Below are positions 43,658 to 51,943 of a DNA stretch of 64,000 bases, one piece after another (position 1 is the first letter of the stretch; each line of letters starts with the position of its first letter). The position numbers and the translations under genes are program-made. This DNA comes from CALZFJ01 sp964459845. Lineage in GTDB: Bacteria > Bacteroidota > Bacteroidia > Bacteroidales > Muribaculaceae. Below the pieces are notes generated by a model. That model saw only the letters and a list, made by a program, of their open reading frames with translations. It did no database searches and was not told the origin of the DNA. The DNA lies in NCBI GenBank assembly GCA_964459845.1, contig CAYWOC010000006.1, forward strand, positions 1-64,000. Direction: 5' to 3'.

Positions 43658-44308
43658 ATGAATACAGAAGCACAAGAAAAAAAATTTGTAATCACCATAG
43701 GCCGCCAATACGGCAGCGGCGGCAGAGAGATAGGACGGCTCGTGGCTGATATGCTCAACATAAAGTATTACGACAAGGAGCTGCTCACCGAGTCGGCCAA
43801 AGCTGCCGGCGTGAAACCTGAGCTTTTTGAAGCAGCCGATGAACGCACGCCATCGTTTTTCTCAAATCTGTGGTCGTTCAACCTTGGTTTTAATTCGGGC
43901 TCATATCTTCTGGGTAGTTCTCCGTTGTCGGACGACAACATATACCGCGCACAGAGCAATGTCATGAAGAATCTTGCGGAACAATCATCATGCGTGATTG
44001 TCGGGCGGAGTGCCGACTATGTTCTGCGTGAACATCCGTATCTCATCAGCGTGTTCATCCATTCCACCATCGAGGCTCGAATAATCCGAATCATGAACCG
44101 CTCTGCCGATATCGACTCTGCCGAGAAGGCCCGCGAAACTGCCGACAAGAAGGACAAGCTCCGCGCAAGCTACTACAATTTCTACACCGACAAGACTTGG
44201 GGCAGCTCCATGTCCTACGACCTATCGATTGATTCGTCAAAACTGACATCAGAAACTGTGGCAAAAATAATCGTCGATTATGTCAAAGCTCGCCTTCTGG
44301 CAAAATAA
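43658..44308 (+). CDS. Cytidylate kinase-like protein
   Basis: A 216-residue P-loop kinase of the cytidylate kinase-like family. The N-terminal ITIGRQYGSGGREIGRLVAD is its phosphate-binding loop; a central VIVGRSADYVL and a C-terminal DKTWGSSMSYDLSIDSSKL (substrate-side signature) complete it. These proteins are shorter and more distant than classical Cmk, so the substrate is uncertain. The ATG at 43658 is supported by the promoter at 43594-43624; the longer reading would start inside or before that promoter. Its end overlaps the convergent frameshifted gene by 26 bases. Confidence 0.82.
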   Translation: MNTEAQEKKFVITIGRQYGSGGREIGRLVADMLNIKYYDKELLTESAKAAGVKPELFEAADERTPSFFSNLWSFNLGFNSGSYLLGSSPLSDDNIYRAQSNVMKNLAEQSSCVIVGRSADYVLREHPYLISVFIHSTIEARIIRIMNRSADIDSAEKARETADKKDKLRASYYNFYTDKTWGSSMSYDLSIDSSKLTSETVAKIIVDYVKARLLAK

Positions 44309-44950
44309 TTTGGCACCGGCCATCACTGTATCGCAGAGCCAACGCTCCCATGCTACACATATTCACGACCGAGACTTCTGCCGTATTTTTTGTTATATGG
44401 GCGATGCGCATATATTCTTCGAGCGTAATACTGCCATTTGCCCTCACACAATCTATGAGTAGCTGCTCTCGTTCTGTTAATGGGAACACCGTCGGGCTGT
44501 CGCTTTGGCGGTGTTTCCATATCTTCACATGAAGAGGACTTGCCACAATATTCTCATCGGCAACTCTGTAATACGCCTTCCAATTCCCATTTTCATCGGG
44601 AGCTTTGACCGGGACAACATTGCCCTTGGCTATATCCACTTTCAGCACAGATTTTCCTTCCACCTTATACACGCTGTACTCCACTTCTTGTGGGGGCGGC
44701 AATACATCTCGGCGGCTTGTTCTATCATGAACATCTCCTCTTCACTGCGCACGCCGGCAATCTTGCCGTTGTCTTTAACACCTATCAGCAGGTGTCCGCC
44801 ATCATTGTTGGCGAAAGCCGATATGCTTCGGGCAATCTTCCTCGCATCTGATATTTGAAATTTGAAATCCTGATGCTCATGCTCCCCTTCTTCTATAAGG
44901 TTTTGAATATAATGTTTGCTTTTTAATTCCTTATACTGTGAGTCGTTCAT
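44283..44950 (-). pseudogene. AlbA_2/Schlafen-type ATP-binding protein, frameshifted in a five-base C run
   Basis: One gene of about 220 residues is split over two frames. The first part (44642-44950) has the AlbA_2 pattern: EHQDFKFQISDARKIARSIS, FANNDGGHLLIGVKDNGKIAG, then MYCRP. The reading frame then turns to nonsense and stops. The second part (from about 44702) continues in another frame with PPPQEVEYSVYKVEGKSVLKV, ENGNWKAYYRV and a C-terminal winged-helix-like segment. The switch falls at minus-strand CGCCCCCACAA (G5 at 44692-44696 on plus); one more C would restore a continuous protein. This may be a real lesion, a phase-variable tract or a sequencing error. Confidence 0.75.
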
Positions 44951-44994
44951 CGTAGTTTTGTCTTCTTAATCAAAATTGGTCATTCCTATTTACT

Positions 44995-45042
44995 TTGATT
45001 GTATGCTTTTTGAAAGTTTTAATTCAAAAAGCACACAATCAA
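44995..45042 (-). promoter_or_regulatory. 20-bp stem-loop in the leader of the AlbA_2-type gene
   Basis: Arms 44995-45014 and 45023-45042 pair over 20 bases around an 8-base loop. The only irregularity is A-C on the plus strand but a G-U pair on the minus-strand RNA, so the fold is complete only in the minus transcript. It lies between the promoter motif (45074-45081) and the start codon at 44950, in a leader of about 117 bases. No T run follows, so it is not a terminator. Confidence 0.6.
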
Positions 45043-45073
45043 GTCTAACGACCGATTTTAGTTAAATGTTTTG

Positions 45074-45081
45074 CAAAATTA
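45074..45081 (-). promoter_or_regulatory. TAATTTTG promoter motif for the AlbA_2-type gene
   Basis: A minus-strand TAnnTTTG match immediately after the terminator of the SGNH gene. It would give a leader of about 117 bases. Confidence 0.5.
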
Positions 45082-45085
45082 CAAT

Positions 45086-45125
45086 AAAAAAGGAGATGCC
45101 AGCAAGCAGCCGGTATCTCCTTTAG
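45086..45125 (-). terminator. Rho-independent terminator of the SGNH hydrolase gene
   Basis: AAAGGAGAT / ATCTCCTTT with inner CC/GG pairing, followed on the minus strand by a T run, 20 bases after the stop codon at 45146. Confidence 0.85.
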
Positions 45126-45145
45126 ATTTTTTATGACTATGCTCC

Positions 45146-46264
45146 CTATTTCACAAACTTGCGCAACACTGGTATCAGCTTGTCAGCATAACGGCGGAAA
45201 CCTATATCTGTGAAGTGTATGCCATCCACAGTGCCTTCATTGTCATATCCAGCAAGACCGTCAGATGTGACATAATACAAATTTTTAGGATTCTCTTTCT
45301 TTAACTTTTCGTAGTTCTTGCGGAATGCCTCATTCTTCTCAGGAAGATATTTCTTGAAAAAAGAATCGAATTTGGCATAAGGATAAATCGGGCCTTCCAC
45401 CATCACAATAGGCACTTCGGGGCGAAGTGTACGCAAAGTCTTTATAAATCCATAAGTCAATGTGTCGCACATCATCTTTGTGCAGTTTGGAATCGGGTCA
45501 ATCACATATGCGCTTACCCCCGGTATTGTAGCCATCGCACGAGCCATGCACAAGTCCATTTTGCCCTCGCCACTGATGCCTATGTTCACGCATTCGCAAT
45601 TCAAGTCGCGCTGAATCATATTGGTAGCCACCATACCTGTGCGAGTGGAGCATCCGCCTTGCAAAATACTTGTTCCATAGAACACTATTTTTTTGGATGC
45701 CCGCGGATTATCGACCTTTGGCTTAGTGATTACGGCATCCTCATCCACACCCACTTCGAGCCAATTTATTCCGTCGTAAAGCGGCAAGTAAATCATGAAC
45801 TCACGCATATCACCCGCAAGATTTTCAACATAAATCTTCGATTGTATAGAATCTTTCTTGTATGGTCGATTGGTGTTCACATATTCCCACACGCCATCAT
45901 CGCTTAGGCGATAAAGGTCGGTTCCTTTCAGCCCTGTGTCAGCCATATGTGCCATATGTGTGTTCCACAACAGGTTATAGCGCACTCCCACACGTTTTGA
46001 ATTGGTGGCAAAGCGCACAGCCATACCGCTGCTGCACTGTGAGCGTTCCCACAAATCGGGGCGCACACTGTCCTTCAAGTACTTAGGAATACGAGTGTAG
46101 GGGGTCAGAGAATTGTCAAAGCCTTTATTTATCAGGCGCAATTCAAGTGCATTGACATACTTCATAGGCTTGCTCTCTTCTGCTGAAGCCACAAATGAAG
46201 TAGCACTCACAGCAATCAGCATCGCCATAGCGGCAAGCGACTTAATCTTTTTTAATAATGACAT
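45146..46264 (-). CDS. Secreted SGNH/GDSL esterase with GxDLY domain
   Basis: A 372-residue exported hydrolase (signal MSLLKKIKSLAAMAMLIAVSATSFVASA). The N-terminal beta domain (about 35-170) has the GTDLY motif of the GxDLY family; the SGNH domain follows, with FYGTSILQGG (block I serine), the block II glycine in NIGISGEGKM, IDPIPNC (block III) and VDGIHFTDIG (catalytic Asp/His). Related Bacteroidetes enzymes deacetylate polysaccharides; the substrate here is unknown and no PUL genes adjoin. It follows an OmpA-type gene by 45 bases. Confidence 0.87.
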   Translation of the reverse strand: MSLLKKIKSLAAMAMLIAVSATSFVASAEESKPMKYVNALELRLINKGFDNSLTPYTRIPKYLKDSVRPDLWERSQCSSGMAVRFATNSKRVGVRYNLLWNTHMAHMADTGLKGTDLYRLSDDGVWEYVNTNRPYKKDSIQSKIYVENLAGDMREFMIYLPLYDGINWLEVGVDEDAVITKPKVDNPRASKKIVFYGTSILQGGCSTRTGMVATNMIQRDLNCECVNIGISGEGKMDLCMARAMATIPGVSAYVIDPIPNCTKMMCDTLTYGFIKTLRTLRPEVPIVMVEGPIYPYAKFDSFFKKYLPEKNEAFRKNYEKLKKENPKNLYYVTSDGLAGYDNEGTVDGIHFTDIGFRRYADKLIPVLRKFVK

Positions 46265-46309
46265 AGTGTTTTGTTGTTATAGTTAATTGGTAAATAAAAT
46301 TTGTTATTA

Positions 46310-47008
46310 TTATTTTTGACCGATATTGATGATATACACCTCTACGCAACGGTTCTTTGCCCGTCCGTCATAAGTGCTGTTATCTGCCACAGGATAATCG
46401 TTGCCAAGTCCCACCACCGAGATCTGCCCGCCATTTATCCCCGATTGCACGAGAGCATCGGCAACGGCATTTGCACGGTCGTTCGACAACTCATAGGCAT
46501 AATCACGGCTTTCCGTGTCGTCGGTACTGCCATATATGACTATTCCGGCATATTGCGTCTGCCGCAGCTTTGATATCATATTATGGATTTCCTTGTATGC
46601 GTTGCGATTCAAACTGCTGCTTCTTGAGTCAAACAAAATTGAATTGCCGTCAGATATCTTAGTATATATCAATCCAGTGTCTTTGTCATAATACGAATTT
46701 CCTTGACTGTAACTCTGTGAGCTTGATGTCTGCGGAGCATATTGGCTTCTGCGAGCAGCTTCTTTGGCATCCATATCAGCACCTGCGGCAGCTCCCGCCA
46801 CGCCACCTACTATCATTCCAAGATTAGCACCAACATCGGCTCCATAATCGCCGCCTATGATTGCTCCAAGCCCAGCACCGAGAACTGTTCCGCCAACCGA
46901 ACCAGCCACATAGCCTTTTGAGGAGTTGCTCATAGTATCGCACGATGTCAGCATAATGCTGCTGCATAATACAGCCGATGCCACACCTTTTACAATCATC
47001 TTTCTCAT
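46310..47008 (-). CDS. OmpA-family lipoprotein with glycine zipper
   Basis: A 232-residue outer-membrane protein. From ATG 47008 the signal ends in a lipobox (IMLTSC, C20). A glycine-zipper segment (residues about 35-80: GYVAGSVGGTVLGAGLGAIIGG...) is membrane-associated, and the C-terminal OmpA domain (about 125-230) contains the peptidoglycan-binding pattern LSNDRANAVADALVQSGI and NRCVEVYI. The usual NxxLSxxRA motif reads ELSNDRA, and the final NRRVE has become NRCVE. It is a paralogue of the next upstream gene. Confidence 0.85.
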   Translation of the reverse strand: MRKMIVKGVASAVLCSSIMLTSCDTMSNSSKGYVAGSVGGTVLGAGLGAIIGGDYGADVGANLGMIVGGVAGAAAGADMDAKEAARRSQYAPQTSSSQSYSQGNSYYDKDTGLIYTKISDGNSILFDSRSSSLNRNAYKEIHNMISKLRQTQYAGIVIYGSTDDTESRDYAYELSNDRANAVADALVQSGINGGQISVVGLGNDYPVADNSTYDGRAKNRCVEVYIINIGQK

Positions 47009-47040
47009 ATCGGTGTATAAATTATATAAATATATCTTTG

Positions 47041-47048
47041 CAAAATTA
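47041..47048 (-). promoter_or_regulatory. TAATTTTG promoter motif of the downstream OmpA gene
   Basis: A minus-strand TAnnTTTG match 33 bases before ATG 47008. A terminator for the upstream OmpA gene lies just before it, so the two OmpA genes are separate units. Confidence 0.5.
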
Positions 47049-47082
47049 ACGATAAAAATGATATAAGGGTTATTTTTCACAC

Positions 47083-47121
47083 AAAAAATGGCGCAGATAA
47101 GCATCAAAGCCATCTACGCCC
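47083..47121 (-). terminator. Rho-independent terminator of the upstream OmpA gene
   Basis: An imperfect stem (GGCGTAGAT / ATCTGCGCC on the minus strand) closed by ATGG/CCAT-type pairing, followed by TTTTTTG, 34 bases after the stop codon at 47155. Confidence 0.75.
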
Positions 47122-47154
47122 ATATAATTTTCTTAAAAAATTATTATTATTCAA

Positions 47155-47841
47155 TTATTTCAATGTGCCATTTTCAGCATCTTTAACCATCTGCTCGTTG
47201 GCTGTGATATACACTTCTACTCGACGGTTCTGTGCGCGACCTGCGGCAGTTGAGTTGTCGGCTACAGGGACATCGTATGCAAGGCCGTTGGTTGTAAGAC
47301 GCTTAGAAGGAACGCCCTTACCAATCAAGTAGTTTGCTACAGATTGAGCGCGTTCTTTCGACAATTTCTCGTTCACTGCACGGCTGCCTGTATTATCTGT
47401 GTGACCATTGATAGTGACATCAGTCTGAGGATTCTCAAGAAGTGATGTTGCGAAGTTGTTCAAAGCATCGCGAGATGATTGGCTAAGGTCGCTCTTGCCA
47501 GTCTTGAACAAGATTCCCTCATCAAAAGTAACCTTGATTGCTTGAAGATTGTTTTGGTCGGTCACAGTCTCAACTTTGGCTCCTTCAATTTTGGAAAGTT
47601 CTTCTTTCTGCTTGTCCATCTTCTTTCCGATCAATGAACCGGCCGTCGCACCGACAGCAGTACCTATCGCAGCACCAATAGCGGCACCCTTGCCTCCACC
47701 AATCAATGCGCCAATACCTGCACCAGCAGCACCGCCGCCACCGGCGCCAATCAATGCACCTTTGCCTGTATTGTTCATGTTACAACCTGTTGCGCCGAGC
47801 AACAATGCGCCACTAAGGGCTACACATAAAATCTTTTTCAT
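47155..47841 (-). CDS. OmpA-family lipoprotein with glycine zipper
   Basis: A 228-residue lipoprotein (signal MKKILCVALSGALLLGATGC, lipobox at C20) with a long glycine zipper (about 30-75, repeated GAxxGGGxGA units) and a C-terminal OmpA domain. It keeps the full signatures NGHTDNTGS, NEKLSKERAQSVANYL and NRRVEVYI, so it can bind peptidoglycan. Such proteins anchor the outer membrane to the wall. It has its own promoter and terminator. The copy at 46310-47008 is similar but less canonical. Confidence 0.9.
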   Translation of the reverse strand: MKKILCVALSGALLLGATGCNMNNTGKGALIGAGGGGAAGAGIGALIGGGKGAAIGAAIGTAVGATAGSLIGKKMDKQKEELSKIEGAKVETVTDQNNLQAIKVTFDEGILFKTGKSDLSQSSRDALNNFATSLLENPQTDVTINGHTDNTGSRAVNEKLSKERAQSVANYLIGKGVPSKRLTTNGLAYDVPVADNSTAAGRAQNRRVEVYITANEQMVKDAENGTLK

Positions 47842-47890
47842 CTTTTTTATTTTTTAGTTATATACAAATGTCTGCGTATAGAAATTTATG

Positions 47891-47921
47891 CAAATATACT
47901 GTTTTTTGAACAATAGTACAA
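47891..47921 (-). promoter_or_regulatory. Promoter of the canonical OmpA lipoprotein
   Basis: On the minus strand TTG (47919-47921), 20 bases, TATATTTG (47891-47898). Transcription would begin about 40 bases before ATG 47841. Confidence 0.6.
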
Positions 47922-47931
47922 TATTTTCTTT

Positions 47932-48669
47932 TCAGTTTATTGGAACTATTGTCCAATATAGAGGGAGCAGATTGACTGCATTTTTAGCAGCATCACGGCT
48001 CCATGTTTTAGGTGCTGCCACTATCTTGTCGGGATTGCTGTTAAGCCATGCGCCCCACCAGCTTGCCAAGCTGTTATTAATTATGTTATGCTTGGCATGA
48101 CGCAATGCTTCAAACACAAGCTCATGCTGCTTTGTAGGCAGATATATCCAATCAGCATTTTCTATCATCAGATTTTCTTTAGCCCACTTCTCGTCGTCGG
48201 TGACCACCACAAAATGCGGATCTTCAATCCAGCTACGAATCCCCGATATAGCCCAGTTATAGTAGTCACGCGTACATGTCGAAGTTTTTTTTGCCGGCGA
48301 CAATATGTGAACGGCCACCGACTCCCCTACCGAAAGCCTATCAATTATTTCGGCATAAGAATTTGGGCACAGGCCATCGTTCAAATTAAAAATATTATGA
48401 ACCTGCTCTCCAAGCTCATCAACATTTTCATAATTCATCCACTCTTTAAAGCCAAAATCACAGTCTTTTCTTAATGACGCTATACCAAGGCGTTCCATCA
48501 TTTTTCGGCTGCGGATGTCACATTTCGGCAAATTAGGAAAAATGTCGGCAATCCATTTGCCTGCGACCACAGCACCGACATCGTCGCCACAACGGTTCAA
48601 GTGCAGAAGGTAGGCATATCGCAACATCTGCTCTGCCACATCGCCTTTTATGTCAATCCAATTTTTCAT
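47932..48669 (-). CDS. Diverged GT11-like (alpha-1,2-fucosyltransferase-type) glycosyltransferase
   Basis: A 245-residue cytoplasmic protein. The C-terminal half matches GT11 fucosyltransferases: FVVVTDDEKWAKENL, then HELVFEALRHAKHNIINNS and SLASWWGAWLNSNPDKIVAAPKTW. The usual N-terminal GGLGNQMFQYA is replaced by KGDVAEQMLRYA and the HxRRGDY motif by HILSPAKK, so both GDP-sugar signatures have drifted. It is also about 40 residues shorter than the family. It may use another donor or be inactive. It is the last gene of the glycan cluster. Confidence 0.68.
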   Translation of the reverse strand: MKNWIDIKGDVAEQMLRYAYLLHLNRCGDDVGAVVAGKWIADIFPNLPKCDIRSRKMMERLGIASLRKDCDFGFKEWMNYENVDELGEQVHNIFNLNDGLCPNSYAEIIDRLSVGESVAVHILSPAKKTSTCTRDYYNWAISGIRSWIEDPHFVVVTDDEKWAKENLMIENADWIYLPTKQHELVFEALRHAKHNIINNSLASWWGAWLNSNPDKIVAAPKTWSRDAAKNAVNLLPLYWTIVPIN

Positions 48670-48705
48670 TCAGTTCAAAGCATTTTGTCTCCCCCAACCG
48701 CCTTA

Positions 48706-49704
48706 TCATCTTCGGCTGTTGCGCCAATTTCTAAACCGCACAAGTGCTGTACGGCATATTTTCAGTGATGAAACGCACAGCAGCACCTGCTGTTTCACGC
48801 TCAGCTTTCCAAGCACCTTTTTTGCAGCATCCACGTCCTGCCTCTTATCATAGATTGCAAACAGTGCAAAATTATTGCGGTAATAGTCCTTCTCACACCT
48901 GAGTTTTAATGCAGAATCAAGGCCATATATGTCTATAAGCTTTTTCTGCGTCTCCAGAATATTCTTCTCACGGCGATACATCTTCTCATAATTAGGCGAA
49001 TGCGATGCGCTCTCGGCGAGAACACGATACACGGCAGTCACATCAGGAATATAGTGAACTTTGCTTTTGGCGAGAAAATATGAGAACCACACAAAAGTGC
49101 CATCCACAGAATTAATAAAATTTGTGCAGGACAGATACAAGTCGCGACGGAACATCCACGACGGTGGAGCAACGTATTCCCTGCCCACAATAAATTCATC
49201 AAGACGCTGAAACCGCACCTCATGCAATGGCTGAGTGTTGAGTATCGAATGACGGGTTTCCCCTGTCTTGTCGTTCTGCAAATCACAATCGGTGTAGCAC
49301 ATTCCATAGTCGGGATGTGCCTCAAGGAAATCGACCTGCTTCTGCAACTTCAACGGATCCACCCAGTAATCGTCACCTTCGCACAGCGACAGATACTTGC
49401 CTTTCGCACGAGGATAGTTCCATATTCGCGAACCAGCAGGCTTACCGCTCTGATACTGGTTTTCAGTTTCAAACAGCGGCTTTATCACATCTGGATATTT
49501 AGCGGCATATTCACGTATTATGTCATCAGTGCCATCTGTCGAGCAGTCGTCGTGTATCAGCACTTCAAATGCAAAATCCGTCTTTTGCATCATAAATCCG
49601 TCGAGGCACTGCCTTATATACGAAGCCTGATTATATGTGATACACGATATGGACACCATGATATCACGATTCGCTGTCGCTGCACAATTATTGCCCATAG
49701 CCAT
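48706..49704 (-). CDS. Family 2 glycosyltransferase
   Basis: A 332-residue GT-A enzyme. It begins with the nucleotide-binding strand VSISCITYNQASYIRQCLDG; the VLIHDDCSTDGTDDII segment holds the first acidic motif, and LSLCEGDDYWVDPLKLQKQVD holds the DDYW motif that binds metal and donor. Donor and acceptor are unknown. No membrane segment is seen, so it works at the inner face of the membrane. It lies between the epimerase gene (12-base gap) and the GT11-like gene. Confidence 0.92.
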   Translation of the reverse strand: MAMGNNCAATANRDIMVSISCITYNQASYIRQCLDGFMMQKTDFAFEVLIHDDCSTDGTDDIIREYAAKYPDVIKPLFETENQYQSGKPAGSRIWNYPRAKGKYLSLCEGDDYWVDPLKLQKQVDFLEAHPDYGMCYTDCDLQNDKTGETRHSILNTQPLHEVRFQRLDEFIVGREYVAPPSWMFRRDLYLSCTNFINSVDGTFVWFSYFLAKSKVHYIPDVTAVYRVLAESASHSPNYEKMYRREKNILETQKKLIDIYGLDSALKLRCEKDYYRNNFALFAIYDKRQDVDAAKKVLGKLSVKQQVLLCVSSLKICRTALVRFRNWRNSRR

Positions 49705-49716
49705 CAGTTTTTTTCA

Positions 49717-50718
49717 TTACTTGTAATCAGTTCCTTTCCCCCACAATTTTGCAAAAGGCTCATTATCCATATATTTTTTATAATCTATAAGTAAAGCCCT
49801 ATAATCATATTCAGGATGATAACCGAGTTCACGCTCAGTTTTGGATATGTCGTTCACATATTCACGAGCGTCGGGCATATCTGGACGATACAGTATTTCC
49901 GACTTTCGGCTCGGGTCGCAGAATACATCCACAATGCCTCTCACCTGTTCCTCAAGAGTGACAGGGACACCTCTACCCACATTATACATTCCTCCATCGA
50001 GTTTGGAGTCCACACATTCATGTATAATCTGCAGAGCATCCTTGATATATACAATCTCTTTGGCCTTGGTAGGGTCACCCCATATTTCTATTTTCTCCCC
50101 GGCAAGAGCCTTCTCCATCAATATTCTATATCCCATTTTCTTTTTCACCCCATTAACATGGTAATAAGGATTGGGGTGATAGCCGTAGATTGTCGGCAAA
50201 CGTAGCACAAAACGCCTTATGCCATATTGATAGAAATAGTGTTCAATCAAATCCACAGCTGCATTCTTGCAGATAGAATACACTGAGTGGTCGCCTGTCA
50301 GAGGGAATTTCTTCTCGATGTCCGATGGTATGGGAGTTTTCCCCATCAGATAATTTGAGTCGGCTCTCGATTGGGCAAACAAAATCTTCTGCGCACCCAC
50401 CTTACGGCAATATTCAAGGACATTGAGCGTGCCGTCAAGCACAGAATATATATATGTGTGCGGATTGTATCCATCCATTGTTGCTGGCATTGCTCCAGCA
50501 AGATGAATGACACAATCTACATCACACTCTGGCAGCTTGCCGAAGTCTTCTTGATTTGTTATATCAACCGAATAATATGGCATGCCATAGTCATTAAAAA
50601 ATCCATTGTCGGATTTTCTGCGCCCCACAGCCACTATATCATATCCTTTTTCTTTCAAATCTACTGAAGCATAAGTGCCAACGAGCCCTGTAGCCCCAAA
50701 AATTATAATTTTCCCCAT
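49717..50718 (-). CDS. NAD-dependent sugar epimerase/dehydratase
   Basis: A 333-residue extended SDR enzyme. The Rossmann motif GATGLVGTYASVDL lies near the N terminus, and the catalytic Tyr/Lys pair is in VYSICKNAAVDLIEHY. The nearby LPTIYGYHPNPYYH and VYIKDALQIIHECV segments are typical nucleotide-sugar contacts. The exact reaction (epimerase, reductase or dehydratase) is not readable. ATG 50718 avoids an ATG 9 bases upstream with no extra conserved residues. It is 13 bases downstream of the ATP-grasp gene. Confidence 0.85.
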   Translation of the reverse strand: MGKIIIFGATGLVGTYASVDLKEKGYDIVAVGRRKSDNGFFNDYGMPYYSVDITNQEDFGKLPECDVDCVIHLAGAMPATMDGYNPHTYIYSVLDGTLNVLEYCRKVGAQKILFAQSRADSNYLMGKTPIPSDIEKKFPLTGDHSVYSICKNAAVDLIEHYFYQYGIRRFVLRLPTIYGYHPNPYYHVNGVKKKMGYRILMEKALAGEKIEIWGDPTKAKEIVYIKDALQIIHECVDSKLDGGMYNVGRGVPVTLEEQVRGIVDVFCDPSRKSEILYRPDMPDAREYVNDISKTERELGYHPEYDYRALLIDYKKYMDNEPFAKLWGKGTDYK

Positions 50719-50731
50719 AATAAACAATATT

Positions 50732-51940
50732 CTATTTTACTCTAATTTCAAGCCACTCCCGCTGATGTGACAGGGCATATTCAAGTTCATCTTTAGTGTC
50801 AAATTTCATAACAAGAGTACCGATAGCATTGTTGGCACCCTCAAATGAATGAACAGCATCTCCGCTCTTTACCCACAAATCACGCTCCACGACGTTTGCC
50901 TGATATTTGTCAGCTACAGCCAAGTTGTCAAATTTGCCGCTTACGTCGGCATGTAATATGATTTCCGCAAGATGGCAATTATAGGGTCTCTGTTCAACGT
51001 CGGTCACAGGTTCGCCCACCGAGGCTTTCACAGCGGCAGTCACCAAATCAACCCCTGTCGCTATTTTCAGCATCTCTGCCAGCCTGTTGCCGCCACCTCG
51101 TGGCGACACCTCCATAATATATGCCCTGCCGTCAGTTCCGATACGCGTCTCTATATTATAGATTGATGTCTTCATATCAAGCAATTTCAGCAGACGTTGA
51201 ATCTCCGATTTTAACTCGTTCTCTTGGACCTCGCTGAATGTTGATGGCCAGCTATATGCCGACGGTGTATAAGGATTTGTGGCATCTGCATCAAATCTTT
51301 GAGCCGAAAAAGACACGAATTTCAATTCTCCATCCACCGAAAAACTGTCGGTATCCGAAGAACAGCCTTCCTTCTCTATGAAATCCTCCACTATGATATG
51401 TCCACCGAGAGAATGGCTCATCGCATACTCCAGTGCGGCGTGCAGCTCATCGGCACACTCCACTTTCGACACGCCCTTGCTGCCGGCCGCATCAGTCGGC
51501 TTCACAATCACTGGATACCTGAAATGCGTGCTGAATTGCATAGCCTCATCCACCGAAGCGAATCCACAAGCTTCTGGCACGACAAATCCATTGTCTTTCA
51601 AGAAGCTGCGGAATTTATCCTTATTCTGCAATATGCACACAGATTTATATGGATTGCCGGGCAGACCCATCTTTTCAGCAACGTATGCCGCTGTAATGAC
51701 TCCCGGATCTACGGCAAACGACATTATTCCATCAATTTCAAGATGCCGTGCAAGTTCCAGCACCGCATCTTTGTCGATTATGCTCACATTATGATATTCA
51801 TCAGAATATTTATGGGCAATATTGTCGGGGATATAGTCGCATGTTATGACATAATATCCGAGTCGGTGAGCAGCCTCTATGACGGGGAGCAAGTATCTCA
51901 ATCCGCCAAGCAACATCAATTTCTTCTGTTTCGCAGCCAT
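50732..51940 (-). CDS. ATP-grasp ligase in a glycan cluster
   Basis: A 402-residue ATP-grasp enzyme. It begins with a Rossmann-like preATP-grasp region (LMLLGGLRYLLPVIEAAHRLGY), followed by the ATP-binding core (YPVIVKPTDAAGSKGVSKV, IVEDFIEKEGCSSD) and the metal-binding EVSPRGGGNRL segment near residue 270. These enzymes join a carboxylate to an amine or thiol through an acyl phosphate. Next to a sugar aminotransferase it could attach an amino acid or other acid to an amino sugar; that is inference. It is 3 bases from the aminotransferase stop. Confidence 0.82.
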   Translation of the reverse strand: MAAKQKKLMLLGGLRYLLPVIEAAHRLGYYVITCDYIPDNIAHKYSDEYHNVSIIDKDAVLELARHLEIDGIMSFAVDPGVITAAYVAEKMGLPGNPYKSVCILQNKDKFRSFLKDNGFVVPEACGFASVDEAMQFSTHFRYPVIVKPTDAAGSKGVSKVECADELHAALEYAMSHSLGGHIIVEDFIEKEGCSSDTDSFSVDGELKFVSFSAQRFDADATNPYTPSAYSWPSTFSEVQENELKSEIQRLLKLLDMKTSIYNIETRIGTDGRAYIMEVSPRGGGNRLAEMLKIATGVDLVTAAVKASVGEPVTDVEQRPYNCHLAEIILHADVSGKFDNLAVADKYQANVVERDLWVKSGDAVHSFEGANNAIGTLVMKFDTKDELEYALSHQREWLEIRVK

Positions 51941-51943
51941 AGC

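Noticed and set aside
44283..44702. A separate 139-residue gene starting with TTG 44702
   Set aside because: Its first residues continue the family pattern broken at 44695, so it is the second half of one frameshifted gene.
44995..45042. Terminal inverted repeats of a small mobile element
   Set aside because: The arms are separated by only 8 bases and there is no flanking target duplication; a leader hairpin fits better.
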